A DNA stretch of 40,793 nt, taken from contig JBNGIS010021417.1 in NCBI GenBank assembly GCA_049999725.1, positions 1 through 40,793 of the forward strand, given 5' to 3'. Below are positions 1 to 11,559 of the stretch, piece by piece. This stretch comes from Haplomitrium mnioides. Its lineage: Eukaryota > Marchantiophyta > Haplomitriopsida > Calobryales. The notes under the pieces are model-generated. The model saw only the letters and a program-made list of their open reading frames with translations, was not told where the DNA came from and did not search any database. A program made the translations under genes and the position numbers. Each line of letters opens with the position of its first letter. Position 1 is the first letter of the stretch.

Positions 1-550
1 CCTATATGTTTGACACCTCCTCACGTTCTTCTACGCCATGGAAGAATGTCTTGATGTTTGATGCCTTCTTACAAACTCAATCGTGAGCTTTGACACCTCT
101 TTACAAACTAGATCGTGAACTCGTACCTGCTCTTAAGATACTCAAAAAAGCTAGACTCACTGAGAATCATCCTTAAGAGGAATCATCTAGTTTATATACT
201 TATTGAAGGTTAGCTTACACTGACATACAAGTTGCCTTATAATAAAACAGTGGGGCAACAAACTTCAGTGAGGTGAAAAGGGGTCGCCTGAATGTGGCGC
301 CACCTTTTGACATTTTAACAAACATCATATTTTTGAGCCTATTGCTCATTGCTCACTATCACAAGTGTAAATGTCTAAAGGGGTCTGGAACTTGGCATCC
401 CCTCTAAAATGTCAATTAGCTATCTACACTAGCTAGCCTTTACATCTAATAATAGTTAGTTGTTTCTATTTACAGCAGCAAATTTAAGATACATGTTCAA
501 CATGGTATGAGAGTTGGCTACTTTACAGCAACAAAGATACATTTCCAACA
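1..550 (-). mobile_element. Ty1/copia 3' LTR (runs off the window edge)
   Basis: Read on the minus strand, this begins TGTTGGAAATG immediately after a purine tract that follows the end of a copia pol remnant, as expected for a 3' LTR. It contains a TATA-like TATATAAAC at about 190-201 (minus strand), a plausible LTR promoter. Towards position 1 there are two to three short imperfect repeats around the phrases 'gtttgacacctc' and 'aactagatcgtgag'. The far end of the LTR and its target-site duplication lie outside the window, so completeness cannot be judged. The LTR assignment rests on position and on the TG start. Confidence 0.7.
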
Positions 551-559
551 CTCCCACTT
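551..559 (-). other. Polypurine tract of the copia element
   Basis: The minus strand reads AAGTGGGAG directly upstream of the TGTTGG start of the LTR. This is the usual place for the plus-strand DNA primer of an LTR retrotransposon, and GTGGGAG is a common copia form. Confidence 0.65.
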
Positions 560-1610
560 ATCGCATGTTGCTGTAGATCCCGATCTTGTTGATAAGCTTG
601 AAGCATCGTTCTTAGGGCAAAGCTTTGGTGAGAACATCAGCTGCCATCTCTACTGTCACACAATACTCCAGTTCCACTTCATTCCAAGCAGGTGTGAAGT
701 GACACTAGAAGTCAATGTGTTTGTCTTTGGATGTTGGACTGGGTTGATGCCAGTTCCATGCATCCAAGGTAGTCACACAAAAAAAGTGTCTCTTGCTTGA
801 ATCCAATCAAGCAACCTACGTATCCACACATCTTCCTTACATGCATTTGGAAATGCCTTGTACTCGACTTCAGTCGATAAAATGGTAGTGGCCCTCTGCA
901 TTTGACTGCTCTAGGAGATATCCATCTCCCATATGTCCAACATTGGATTTCCTCCCCAATCTGCATGACTATTTCCATTACACTTGATCTCTTAATCACC
1001 ATTGCAGATGATGCCAAGATCCATTGTACCCTTCAAGTACATATTGATAGTTTGCAATCAACCCAGTGTAGGCTTTGCAACTTCCTTTGCTGATTGAGCT
1101 CTTGAAATCATGTCTCCAATCACTTGTCTCCCACATATGTAGTATACCTCTCCAAGGTCCACTTCTCAAATGGGTGACTTAGACCATGCTTTATGCTATG
1201 CATCAAATTCAAGAAACACTGAATAACAACATGTCATATACAGTGACTGTGATGATAGACCCTTTTACCTCTTAAAAGTCTTGTTGTGATCGGATGTGTA
1301 TCATAAATATCCACCACTTTGCAAGTACTTGTTCATCTCCTCATACCATGCTTTTGAGGACCACTCTAGTCCCTATAGAGACTTCATAGGAGACACGTAC
1401 CTTGTGTTTCATATCAAGTGCCTCAAAACCATGTAGGTTGCACCATACAGATCTCTTCTCTGAGATCTTCATTCAAGAAACCTGACTTTACATCCATCAG
1501 ATGGACTTCCCTATCCATATCTGCTGCAATGGTTAGTTAGTAGCGGATTAATGTCAACTTCACCACCGTTGGGGCGAAAGTTCTTGAAAAAAATACCTTC
1601 TTTCTACAAA
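560..1610 (-). pseudogene. Decayed Ty1/copia pol (RT C-terminal part and RNase H)
   Basis: Translating the minus strand in shifting frames gives copia landmarks in the right order. Near 1500 there is REVHLMDVKSGFLNEDL, equivalent to the RT motif around H-MDVK-AFLNG. Near 1350 a segment resembles the K-WYE-M stretch of RT. Around 955-985 there is a D-A-D-W-GGN RNase H motif, then a T-E-EY box near 870. At 600-700 comes the terminal ADVLTKALP motif that ends most plant copia polyproteins. Many stops and frameshifts separate these pieces, so no protein is possible. Gag, protease and integrase are absent; homology fades near 1610, where AT-rich DNA of another origin begins. Family assignment is firm, clade not resolved. 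Confidence 0.75.
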
Positions 1611-1631
1611 AATTCCTAAGCTACCAAGTGT

Positions 1632-1653
1632 AACAACCGCTACTTTGAACCAA
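1632..1653 (+). repeat. Direct repeat, left copy (pairs with 25592-25613)
   Basis: The string AACAACCGCTACTTTGAACC and two further bases occur identically here and at 25592, in the same orientation. When element A is removed the two copies lie about 4.8 kb apart and bracket the DUF7869-like gene and the divergent unknown gene. They could be a long target-site duplication, element ends or a chance remnant of a duplicated flank. Homology does not visibly continue past the repeat. Confidence 0.55.
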
Positions 1654-2078
1654 AAACAAGATACTCAAAATAGGAACCTTTTTTTTAAGGAAAACAATAT
1701 GGTTTTTGAGCTCCAAAAACATAAAAAAAAAAGGTTCTTTCTTTTATGCTTGTTGAAACAACCAAAAAATGAACCTCAAAAACTCATATACTTTTTGTTT
1801 TTCAAAAAGAGTTAATTTTGTTATACAAAATCAAAAAATATTATTAATTTTTATTAAAATATTGGAAAACTTGAAATTGATGAAAAGTATAAAAATTATG
1901 GTAGGTTTTTACAAGAAAATTGCATTTATCATTGATTACAATTCGAAGCCTGAAAATTGAAATACATGTCACAAAAAACTATTTTAAAAAATGTTTGATT
2001 GTACAAACTCTAGGCGCATATAGACATGGTGCTCTTTGAGCATCAAGGTGAGAACATATATGAACATTTTGAGAATCA
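1654..2078. other. AT-rich spacer, no gene seen
   Basis: This stretch is very rich in A and T with many homopolymer runs. A short reading frame at 1769-1960 has the composition of random AT-rich DNA. I see no motif or RNA gene. It lies 3' of the DUF7869-like gene and may contain its downstream region. Confidence 0.4.
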
Positions 2079-4977
2079 TTACAAGTATTTGACGGTTGTG
2101 AAGGTAGAAGGTAAATTTTGCTTCGATTCTTTATCTTTTTTTCTCAATGATGTAGGTCGCAATCTCTTGTTGGGTAAGAAAAAAAATTCATTCCACCATT
2201 GAATATCAGAATCTATAAAGAACTTGTAGCAGTTCTCACTTATGTTGTCCCTTATTGAAAAGACCACTTTCTTGGCATCAACTTCTCTTTCTTCCTTTTG
2301 AGATTGTTTGATTTCAGAATATGCCTTGAGAGAAATCAACATTGAACTCAAATTTTCTCCATCCACTTCAGGTAGGCACTTGAGTTGATAAATACCATCC
2401 AAAGGTAACCAAAATTCATTTGTTGAAAACTATTTGCTCCAAATCTTTGCCTTGGAATCATTCAACTAGAACTTGAATTGTTGATTAAAGGTAATATCAT
2501 GTATCTTTTAAACCAAAGAGAGATGTTGTTGTAGAAACATTTTGAAATCCCAAGTTTCCAACAAAAGAGTTACATGAGGTTTAGGATTATAGGATAATTG
2601 AAGCGCCTCGCTAAGACTCGTAATCATGAAAGCTTTGATATGTTTCAAATGTTTAGAGAATTAGCTGAACATTTGATTGATTTGATCATGAGTATGGCCA
2701 ACCAAGAGAAATCCCACCTTGATTTTTCAGAAAACATTCTTGGCAATAAAGAGACTAAGATATCCAAATAAGATAGAATTCTTATTCTCTCATGTCGTAT
2801 TGTCCAATTGAAGATACAAAGTTGGAGGTAGTGGCCTTTCAAAGTCACATAATATTTTGTTGAGCACAATAAGGGTCAAATTAGAATTGCTTCTCAAGTT
2901 TCTATAGGTTAAGAAGACCATCAAAGAAAGAGCATGATTGAATATTAAAGCACCAACAACATGCACACCCACCGAACAATCTTTATCAATGTTTTTTGGT
3001 GGAAAATGCTAGTGTGGAATAGCAGTTTTCTTCTTATCCATTCCATCAATGACAATTCCCAAGTACTTTTGACCATCGACATAACATTTTCTTTGATGGT
3101 TTGCAAGTTTTGTTCTTTCTTTCATTTGTTGGTCACGATGAAGAAACTATTGCCGATTATATTTGATTGCATCATCACAAAGTACAAAAGACATAAAAGT
3201 AGTTCAATAAAGCATATGTTGATGTTTTAAACTTCAAAAGACTTTGCTACCTTTGTCGAACTCCAAGATGAATTTTTCTCATAATGATTTTATTTCTTGA
3301 CATATTTCACAAACAACAAATCTATTGCGTTTTGGAATTTTTACATTTGAGAAATGAGTTCTCCAATGTTTTGTGAAACCCGAGAAACTTAGAATACAAT
3401 GGGGATCTTTCTCTTTCAAGTAAGTTGTGTAGTAGTCATAAACTACCCATTTTGTAAAATTGTCGAGCAAGTTATAAACTTTGTGAGTGGGTATTCTTTC
3501 GTAGTGTCCCTAAAAAAAACTGTCCATCCACTTACGCATAAAAACTCCTTTAGCAGTTAATTTGTTTTTTTAAATGCCTATAGGATCTGCGTTTTTTGAG
3601 ATTTTGAATCCTTTGGATTTTATCATTCCCTACTAATAATATTAATTTGTAAGCTCTTCTCCAGACAACGGTACCGCCATGTAAAGTAAGCCGATTGTCA
3701 ACATCAGAGTCTTTTCTTGGTATTCCCCACTACAATGTGATATCTCAATTCTTCATGCTTTGTCGAAAATACTTTTCTCTCATAAATTTCAAAAAATCTG
3801 TCTTGCACGATGACAAGCAATTATTTCAACAACATGAAATTCTCTTCAATTTAGAAATTGATACTAGATCAAGCTTTTTCTTCACAAAGCTCTTATTATG
3901 ATGGACTTTCCACAAAGAATTTTCATGTAAGGAGTTTATTCGTTTGGGTTTTAGCTCAAACAAAGATATCTTAAGTTGTGCTGGTCGATTCGGTCCGTAT
4001 GCAAATCCAACAATTAGAGATAATTCATCGTCTTGAAGATCTTGATCATCATCAAAAACATTGTTTGTTTCTTTGCAAAACGTTTTCAAAGGATTAGATA
4101 CTCCTTGAAGATTGGGAGAACTGCACCATTTCGAAACAGAATCTTGATCAATATCTTGATTATTAAGAAATTATTTTTGTAACATAATTGGTGCCTTTGG
4201 CGATGACTCCAACGAAATATTGATTGATTGAGACTCTTTGCTAGAATCATTTCCCAAATAGTCATCTCAAGACTTCTCGAAAAGAATTCAGCTTGTTTTA
4301 GATTTCCCAATCTCATTGCGAGGTCCAACTTGAATTGATATCACTTGTTGTTTGAGTGGTGCTATCAGAGACAGCGATTCATCTCCAATATTAAAATTGT
4401 CAATAGATTGTATGCATTTTGTGTTTTGAGCAAACACAATTTGATCATGAATATTGAGGTCTCCCTCAGATAAGGACAAAGAAAGGTCTACAATCGTCTG
4501 GAAATTATGAGTTGATTGTCTTTCTATTGACTTGTTGGAGAAGTCAAAAGAAAGATTCAACTTTGACCGCATGATCGGCAACAAAGATCTTGTGCTTGCA
4601 AAAGTTTGTTTCTTTGATTCTCTGCAAGTACTGGGTTCTCTCTTAGATCCTTTTCACACAAGTTATTCACTCCTTAATCCTATGCACGCATTAGATTCAC
4701 TCCTTGACCATGTGTGCGCATAAGGTTTAATCTCTGATCCTATGTGCGCATAGGATTCACCTTCTCGATCTTCTTCGGCGGAGCTATCTAATTCAACAGA
4801 AGCCATTTTTTTTCCCAATATACTTGCCATCATACTTGATGCTTTTGATAGTCTATCACTTACCTCCAAAGAATTGTGGTTTGAACAAATCTCAATCTGT
4901 GTGTCAAAAGCAACAATTTTTTGTGAAGATGAATCTTGGAATTCTAACCTCTTCTTGCCCTTAAAAACTCCAACCAT
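2079..4977 (-). pseudogene. Decayed DUF7869-family (transposase-like) gene
   Basis: Minus-strand fragments line up in the order known for proteins with DUF7869, a domain of unknown function shared by plants and animals and suspected to be transposon derived. From N to C: a start at 4977 with a Ser/Glu-rich region; near 3280-3430 FSGFTKHWRTHFSNVKIPK followed by a Cys-x2-Cys pair (CEIC); near 3025-3055 IDGMDKKKTAIPH; near 2850-2960 HVVGALIFNHA and LPPTLYLQLDNTT; near 2790-2815 ENKN; and near 2655-2715 KVGFLLVGHTHDQINQMFS, the most characteristic motif. The last frame ends at 2079. Internal stops (for example inside the DNTT-ENKN box and after MFS) and several frameshifts show that it is dead. 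The Asp/His-rich conserved boxes resemble a nuclease core, but catalytic function is unproven. It is divergently arranged with the gene starting near 5510. Some gaps may be introns. Confidence 0.65.
4650..4765. repeat. Short degenerate repeats around TGTGCGCAT
   Basis: Three to four imperfect units of about 28 bp follow each other, each with a near-palindromic core such as CCTATGTGCGCATAGG. They fall inside the N-terminal part of the DUF7869-like reading frame. Similar cores recur at 26020-26150. Such spaced near-palindromes can be transposase-binding sites, but here they could equally be coding repeats. Confidence 0.4.
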
Positions 4978-5509
4978 TGATAAAGCTCACTAAAAATCAA
5001 CTATATGAAGAATCTATTGCAACAAATAATGTCAACCTCTTATGGCCTACCTAAAGTATGTGTTTTTAAAGAAATTTATGCAAAACAACAAAATTTGGAA
5101 CTTTTATGAAAATGAAAAAAGAAATTGGAAAGATGAAAACAAGCAAAGCTGTATATGCTAACTTTTTTTTTGCACCACATGAACCTATATGTCAAGAGCT
5201 TTGCGAATCATTTTTGGTGGGAAGAGACATTTTCTGAAATTTGGGTATAAAAAGAGCATCAGTGGAAAGTTTTTTTCCATTATCACGAGCTCACTTTCTA
5301 GTTTTTGTTTTCTTGTCATCCATGTTTTTGCATTTTCTTGTTAATTTTCCATTTTCATCTATTCAATTTTTGTGAACTTTTCTTCATTGAATCAAACTAC
5401 TGAAGCCCAAGCAAGGCATCCACATTCAATAGCTTGTGCTGCATCTTAGCGCAACAACCATGTCAATTGCAGCAACACTAGGAACATCAACAACAAAGAA
5501 GAGAAGGCG
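4978..5509. promoter_or_regulatory. Divergent promoter region with plus-strand TATA box
   Basis: This 0.5-kb gap separates the starts of two divergent decayed genes. On the plus strand a TATAAAAA element lies at 5246-5253, followed by a pyrimidine-rich stretch typical of a plant 5' leader and then the first plus-strand coding sequence. An alternative upstream start exists at 5460 in a different frame. No clear TATA box was found for the minus-strand gene. Confidence 0.45.
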
Positions 5510-6123
5510 ATGGAGCCAGTCAAGGCTCCAAAAAAGAGGAAATATGTTGTCACAAAGAAAAAGCATGTTCCAACTCCAATTATTGAAGAGGAGCCAACCC
5601 CCTCCCTATCTCCAACAAGGTCCTCTTCTATGGCCCCTTCGTCTTCAACACCGAGTAGCTCAGGGGAGGAAACTAAGCCGAAGCCAGTTCAGGCTCCAAC
5701 ATCAAGATCAAAAAGGCAATTGGATAAAGGGATGCAAACCTTTCAAGAGCGTGAGCAAGTGGACCCTCTAAGGAAGACAAAAATAAAATCAAGGAGTCAG
5801 GAATCCAACAATGCAGAGTCCGAGAAAAAACGACTACAATTTGGCTAGAAAATTTAAATCTTCCAAAACCTGGAATGGACAACTAGAGGCCATTCCAGAT
5901 TAGGAGGTTGAATGAAGACTTTGTTGACTTTTGGTGTAGAGAAACCTCACAAACAAATATGCGCACATCTTTTTTATTGTTGTTGTTGACCCGAAGTGCA
6001 GGTTGAAGGATAAGTCAGAGTTTGATATAAGGAACCTTGACAAGTATTGGTACGAGATTGCAAGAGGCAATCATAGTGTTGCAGCAAGGTAGCTTCTTAT
6101 CACAAAATACGGAGCAAAGAACC
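5510..6123 (+). pseudogene. 5' part of a gene of unknown function, split by element A
   Basis: A frame of 112 codons starts at 5510 with MEPVKAPKKRKYVVTKKK, a lysine-rich, nuclear-localisation-like start, followed by a Pro/Ser/Thr-rich linker and a basic, polar region to 5848. The same strand then continues in other frames: WLENLNLPKPG at about 5841-5873, LNEDFVDFWC near 5910, and KYAHIFFIVVV up to DKYWYEIARGNHS around 5960-6085. This indicates one longer protein broken by stops and frameshifts. At 6123 it is cut by element A; the frame LLITKYGAKNL resumes at 25265 without loss. I do not recognise the family. Context with the divergent DUF7869-like gene suggests both belong to one old mobile element, but that is inference. 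Confidence 0.5.
6119..6123. repeat. Target-site duplication of element A, left (GAACC)
   Basis: GAACC immediately precedes the LTR start TGTCAGCC here and immediately follows the 3' LTR end GAGCAACA at 25265-25269. Five base pairs is the normal duplication length for plant Ty3/gypsy integrases. Confidence 0.85.
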
Positions 6124-6611
6124 TGTCAGCCAGTGGTTTGGGGCACTAAAGCTGAATGCAGGGAATCGGAAGCATCACTGGCACAATGACCCTTGGCAAG
6201 AGTGAAGGCCTCTCTGGAGCCACGGATTAACCTCAAACAACTACTAAGAGCAAGGCGCATGATTCCTAGGAGGGAAACATGATCATGGCGGAAGAGATGA
6301 AGAGAGAGCAGTGATCGCCAGCCAGGAGAGGGGGCCTATTTTCAAATTCGAAGCAGGCCAACGAGAATCCGTGGGTCTACGGAGGATGCGGGGATCGGAG
6401 CCTGGGGAGAGGAAACAGAGCAACCACCTATGGCGAAGCGATCGCAAGAGGAAGAAGAACAGATCAACAACAAGGAAATCTGAAGGCACTCCGAAAAAAG
6501 GCAGATTGCGGGGGTCCTGCAGCGGCCACAAATTGGGAAGCAAGGATTAGGAGTTGAAAGGAGATCGTCACGAGGGCGAGCAAGTCCAGGGAAGAGGGAC
6601 GCCTTGATCCC
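6124..6611 (+). repeat. Element A 5' LTR, segment 1
   Basis: This matches the start of the 3' LTR from 21360 to about 21856 nearly base for base, with small differences. The match stops abruptly after GATCCC, where the solo LTR begins, and resumes at 11198. Overlapping reading frames on both strands here are shadows in LTR sequence. Confidence 0.85.
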
Positions 6612-9600
6612 TGTTGTAGCATAGCAATGGCACTCCAACCCCCAAAAAGCACACCCAAGGATCGAACCGTGCAAGATCTATATAGAAATGTGCTCTTAAT
6701 CCACTTTTATCGACTTTCCAGATTCTTTAGAGAGTTCTAAAACTGCACTCTATCAGTTCTGAGATGGACCGCTCTCCACTCTAGGCCTGACAACCCTTTT
6801 CCTCCACAAATCACACACAAAAATACTTCCAACCACTTACTAACATAGAACAATAGCCAAGAGTTACTCAAACTGTATGACTGACACTTCTAAGACAAGA
6901 AAGCTGATGTACAGGCTGAATTTAAACTTGAGCTGACTCAAAGAAACTCACAAGCAACCAGTTACCCAACTTGCAAGGATATCTCAGACCAACACTCCAG
7001 TGCCTGCCTTCATTACACCACCTGACTTCCCTCAAACTGGATACTTAGGCCACTCCAACCCAACATACCCTAGAGCTTGATGCTGAGAACTCAGCTATGG
7101 AACGTACCTCCTGATCTCACATCCACTCGCTGTTCCTCCAACCACCCACTACTCTATTTGCTTGTTGAAATGACCACCTATTCCATAGGCACATACAATA
7201 CTGAACACTCCTTGCTCTACTACAACCCACCAACCAGTATCCACTGACTGATTGACCACATAAGGTTCTCTCCTTAAGCATTAACACATATAGAACAGAA
7301 CAGAACAGAACTTAAAGCAGAATTGATTTTGTCACTAAACCTCCCACATACCACAATCTGGAACTCAGAACCCAGGCCCACCAGCAGGACACACTCAAGC
7401 AACTCCTGACATGCACTCCTCTAATGCTACCTGACTGACTTCTTCAATTGCAAACCTGCAAAACATTCACCAACCAACTCTAACTTCTGAATTCATACTC
7501 CATCCTCAAAAAAACTGCTCCTAATGAATTTGCAATCAAAAATATGGGCAGGAGACCTTACAGACATGAACTCTCTGTATATTTCTTGAAGCACGCATGT
7601 ACAATGAGAAACCCCAGAACATGAGCTCGACAAATGACTTGTACCCCTCTCTCTGTTCCACAAGAAAGTAAAAAAAAAAAACAACTAGCAGCACTCTCCT
7701 AATGCTACTGGGACTGATCTTCTGCACAAGCTAAAGCTAAGGCGACACCAGGACTTCCGCCCATTGGTTGTCCCTCACGAAATACAAACAGAAAGAATTC
7801 TCCTCTCCTCTAAGTGTTGGTCCACCTCCAAATGTTGGATCTGCCTTCACATGTGAGTCCACCTGAGTAGTCTGAGCCTCTAGAGCCTCCTGCTCTACGA
7901 TTCCCAGTACTCCTCAGTCCACCTCCATCCTGCGATGGCCTTCCCTCACGAAATACACCCACCTCATCAGAGGTCTCACCAGGATTCTCTCATCTGTCTC
8001 CCGCTGCTCTTCTTGCACAAAACTATCAGTCCCCCAACAACAAAGCGAGGACCCCTTTATCCCCCCCTTTTGCGAATTATACTTTTTTGCTTTTCACCCA
8101 CCTTGCGATTTAGATTATTGCGGGCTTGAGATGCTTGGTCAGTGGAAATTTGGCGTAGATTTGAAAGGGACTGACACAGACCATAGAATGCAACTTTTGG
8201 CGCAGATTCAATGTGAATTCCAAGGGATCGGGTAAATTTTGCAAGGCAACAGAGCTCGGCGCACAATCTGAAGTGAATTTCGCGGTTCGTTCTGAAATCG
8301 CTCATCGATCCTCGAAGCACCACGTTTCCGCAGCTCCGCTCCGAAGAAGCCCACGGGCTCTCTTGTAGTGCCACGTTTCCGCTGAGATCCAATATTCCCG
8401 AGGAATCTCCTAGATTCCCGTTGATTCGCAGTTCCCGTAGAGGTGCCACGTTTCCACTGTGCTTGAGATTCTTGTAGAATTTATAAGATTCCCGTTGATG
8501 CTCGTAATACGTTGAATGCCACATAATCTGTTGATGCCAAGATGTCTGTAGAATCTGTTAGATTCCCGTAGATTCTTGAGTCTCGTGGAGGTGCCATGTT
8601 TCCGCTGTGGCGCCGTCCGACGTCGCCCCGTAGAGGGGTAGCCAGACCGTTGCGTTGACCGCCCGTTGACCCGCTAACTTTCACAACTGCCACGTCATCC
8701 GCAAGGCCTTGACCCTTTGTATAAGAACTATGAAGAACCTCCGTTTTTGCCCCAACTAGATCGGTGCTAGATCTCCTTTTCGGCACCACTTCCTCCTCTA
8801 TCGGATTTGCGCTAGATCACCTTTTTGACATTTTTGGTTCTTCCCATGGTCGGATCTAAGATTTGTCATCATTTTGATAGCTCCCTTCTCGTTTCTTCTT
8901 TCCGACCCTATGATATATCGCTGTTTCCGCACTGCTTGCTTCTCCTTAGACAGGTGATAAATCTTTGTTTCAGCACCCTTTCTTTCTATACTGGAGTTGC
9001 GCTATATCCTTGTTTCGGCAACTCTTGTTAGACCCCTTCGGAACCCTGCTAAGTAGACTCTCCACTTAGGAAGGTCAATCGGAACCATTTTACCTAGGAT
9101 GTCCCACATTGGATGGCTAATCGGAACCCCCTTAAGTGGGCTCCGCCTTCTATTTATCGCCCTTCTAGCTCCATCTTCCCTTTCCTACCAGATCTTCGAT
9201 TGATCCCTGTTTCGATACTTGGTTTTCCTTTTGGGCTGGACTGTCGATAAGTCACCTTTCCGGCCTCTACGTTCTTCCTCCATCGAATCATTGATATATC
9301 TTTCTTTTGCCAATGTCTCTTGATATAGGAACCTTGAGAGGCTTCTTCTTTTTACTAAGGCATCAAAAAGTTCTATGTAAGAACATTAAAGAAAGCTTGT
9401 TTACCTGACTTATCGAAAAGTTTGTTGTAAGAACTAAGAGCTCCACAAATTCCTTTCAAACTTTCTGAAGATACCCGATTCGAGTTTTCCCAATTACGTC
9501 CCTGTTGTCCGAATCTTTGATAAATCACCTTTCTGTCTGATTAATTAACCCGCTTCAGAATCCAAATTAACCAGTGCTCCCCACATCGGAACTCCCTTTG

Positions 9601-11192
9601 AAACCAATTAAACCAGGAATTCCACTTCGGATCCCCACACGGACTCTTAACGTAAACCCTCTTAACTTGGGTTCTCCACATAGGAAGGCGCCTTTCCAAA
9701 GCCTTCTTCACGGACCACGGACTCTTCACGGACCACGGACTCTCCACGGAACATCCTTCCGCTCGCTTCCAATTCTTAATTATTATTTTAAAATTTAATA
9801 CCACCTGATTGCGCATCAGCTCGATCGATTTCCTCCTCGTAGCAATCTTCCAATTCGATCCTTCGCGGATCATCTTTTCTTCTTCAATCCGATCGTTGCA
9901 GGTCTTCGTCGCCAGGTGATTTCCCCATATTTCGTTTTTGCTCATGGAATGTCGCACAGGTTGATCTTCACAATTTTGATTCTTCCTTATCATAGTTCAT
10001 ATTCCGTATAGGCTTTCAGCGCAGAACATTCCCTCGCAGGTCGATTGCTTTCTTCTTCTTAAGGAGATTGATTGCCGATCAATCCTTCAGTAATTGACTC
10101 CCTGAATAGCTTCTTAGAAGAACGATATATAACTCCAAGTAAAATCGGGACTTTTGCACTCATCGCGAACCAAGTTCCGCCTCAGACTTGACTCTTTACC
10201 ACATCAGCTTCAACACCCCACCCACCGGATCACATTGCTAAGCAAGTGTCACACATTACATCATACGTCCTGATGAACTTCACAGGGGATCGTTTTCTTC
10301 TTAAAGACATTCATTTCTGGTCCTTCATCATAGGTCGATTCCTTAGAGGGAACTTCGTTCACATCATTCGATTCTTCACGCATCTTTCTTCGCTGGGCAT
10401 TCACATTTCACAAGGATCTTCCCTCACGCGCCCCGAATCCTTCTTTGCAGCAGTTCGTCTCAACTCAATCTTCATCAGAAATCCTCATCAGCAAGGTAAT
10501 TCTTCAGTTGGGTGCAGCGCAACACAATTGATTCAAACAGGTCCTTCGTTGGGTTCAGCTCTTCATTTTGATCGTCGTAGCAAGGCTCGCATCACTTGGT
10601 TGCCTCACAACCGATCCTTCTTCGTTTACAGGGGATTCATCGTCGCCACGCACCCTTTCTCACAGCCATACTTACTGGAAATCCACAGACACATTCGCGA
10701 GTTGCCCTGGCCTCTGCATATATCCCATAAGTTTTCGGCAATGTTTCTGAAGTAGTATATAAAGGTCTCACTCCTTCAGTCCTTCGAGAGGCAGCCCCCT
10801 AGAGGTGTAAGGCCACCGCTTAACTTCTTGCCCCTAGACGGATCTAGTTCAGGGCTAAACAGGGCAACTTGCCCTCCGATACACTTCGACTGGAGCTGTC
10901 CACCAACACATAGAAATAGATAGGTAGATAGGGGCTAGCCTTGGCCCTCAACACCTAGGTTAGTTTTACAGAATTTTCTTTTTCTAAAAATAAATTACCT
11001 CAACTTCCTCATTACCCAAGTTTTTCTCCTTGGCCAATGATCTCCAAAATCTCCTCACTAGTACTTATTTACATATTTTTACACTTTGCTCTCACAAAAC
11101 TGAAGCTTCACTACTTCCCTCTCACTCCACTGCTCAGAAGAGACCAACTTCAAGTAGTTTTTGACCTTTTGTCAAGAACCATGCTCTCACAA
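6612..11192 (-). mobile_element. Nested solo LTR of a related gypsy element
   Basis: The insert is bounded by TG...CA and by the duplicated target ATCCC (6607-6611) and ATCAC (11193-11197, one mismatch), placed exactly where the 5' LTR of A is interrupted. The minus strand is homologous to the LTRs of A and B. Around 8280-8720 it carries GGAAACGTGGCA units and a TACCCC-CGGGG-CGTCGGACGGC block. Around 7800-7930 it matches the B LTR segment containing AACATTTGGAGGTGGACC. No gag, pol, primer site or second LTR was found, so this is best read as a 4.6-kb solo LTR left by recombination. A plus-strand TATATAAAGG at 10756-10765 is noted but its role is unclear. Frames such as 8057-8524 (-) and 10246-10755 (+) have no recognisable domain. 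Confidence 0.75.
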
Positions 11193-11559
11193 TCACGCAA
11201 GCAAGAGCGAGCCCTGCAAGATCCGATCGAACGCTCCATTCGAGTCTGCGAGTCCTAGCAGAAGAGTGGAGCCCCCGGAAGGTCTCGCGAGATTCCACAG
11301 AGACGTGGTGTCTCCGGAGCCTTTCGCGGGATTTCACGGATGACGTGGCGGCACCAGGGGGCCCATGATTCTACGAAAATGCGCCTCCTTAAGTGGGGAG
11401 CCCACTTAGCGGGGTTCCGATCCGTCTTACGACATGGAGACCTCGGTTAAGAGGGATCTGCAAGGAAACCAACATGGGACCAAGGAGGGGGGCCCAAAGC
11501 AGCAACATATCGAGGGTCTGGCCGAAGGAAAACGGAGAAGTGCGGAAAGGATGATATAT
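11193..11559 (+). repeat. Element A 5' LTR, segment 2
   Basis: The sequence starts with the second copy of the 5-bp target and then follows the 3' LTR from about 21857 to 22214 (GCAAGCAAGAGCGAGCCCTG and onward). It includes TGACGTGGC at about 11341. Homology ends at about 11559, where minus-strand gypsy coding sequence begins. Confidence 0.8.

Noticed and set aside
507-800. 97-codon plus-strand frame and the minus-strand frame 712-1017
   Set aside because: The first overlaps the copia LTR/pol junction on the wrong strand; the second is only a stretch of the decayed copia RNase H in a mixed frame and is already covered by that entry.
8057-8524. 155-codon minus-strand frame
   Set aside because: It covers the GGAAACGTGGCA repeat module of the solo LTR, which is regulatory sequence in the related elements.
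10246-10755. 169-codon plus-strand frame
   Set aside because: It lies inside the solo LTR, opposite to its orientation, with no domain and no homologous frame in the related LTRs.
6612-11192. DNA transposon interpretation of the nested insert, based on weakly similar inverted ends (TGTTGTAGCAT and ATGCTCTCACA)
   Set aside because: Only 8 of 11 end positions agree, while the 5-bp duplication, TG...CA ends and homology to gypsy LTRs fit a solo LTR better.
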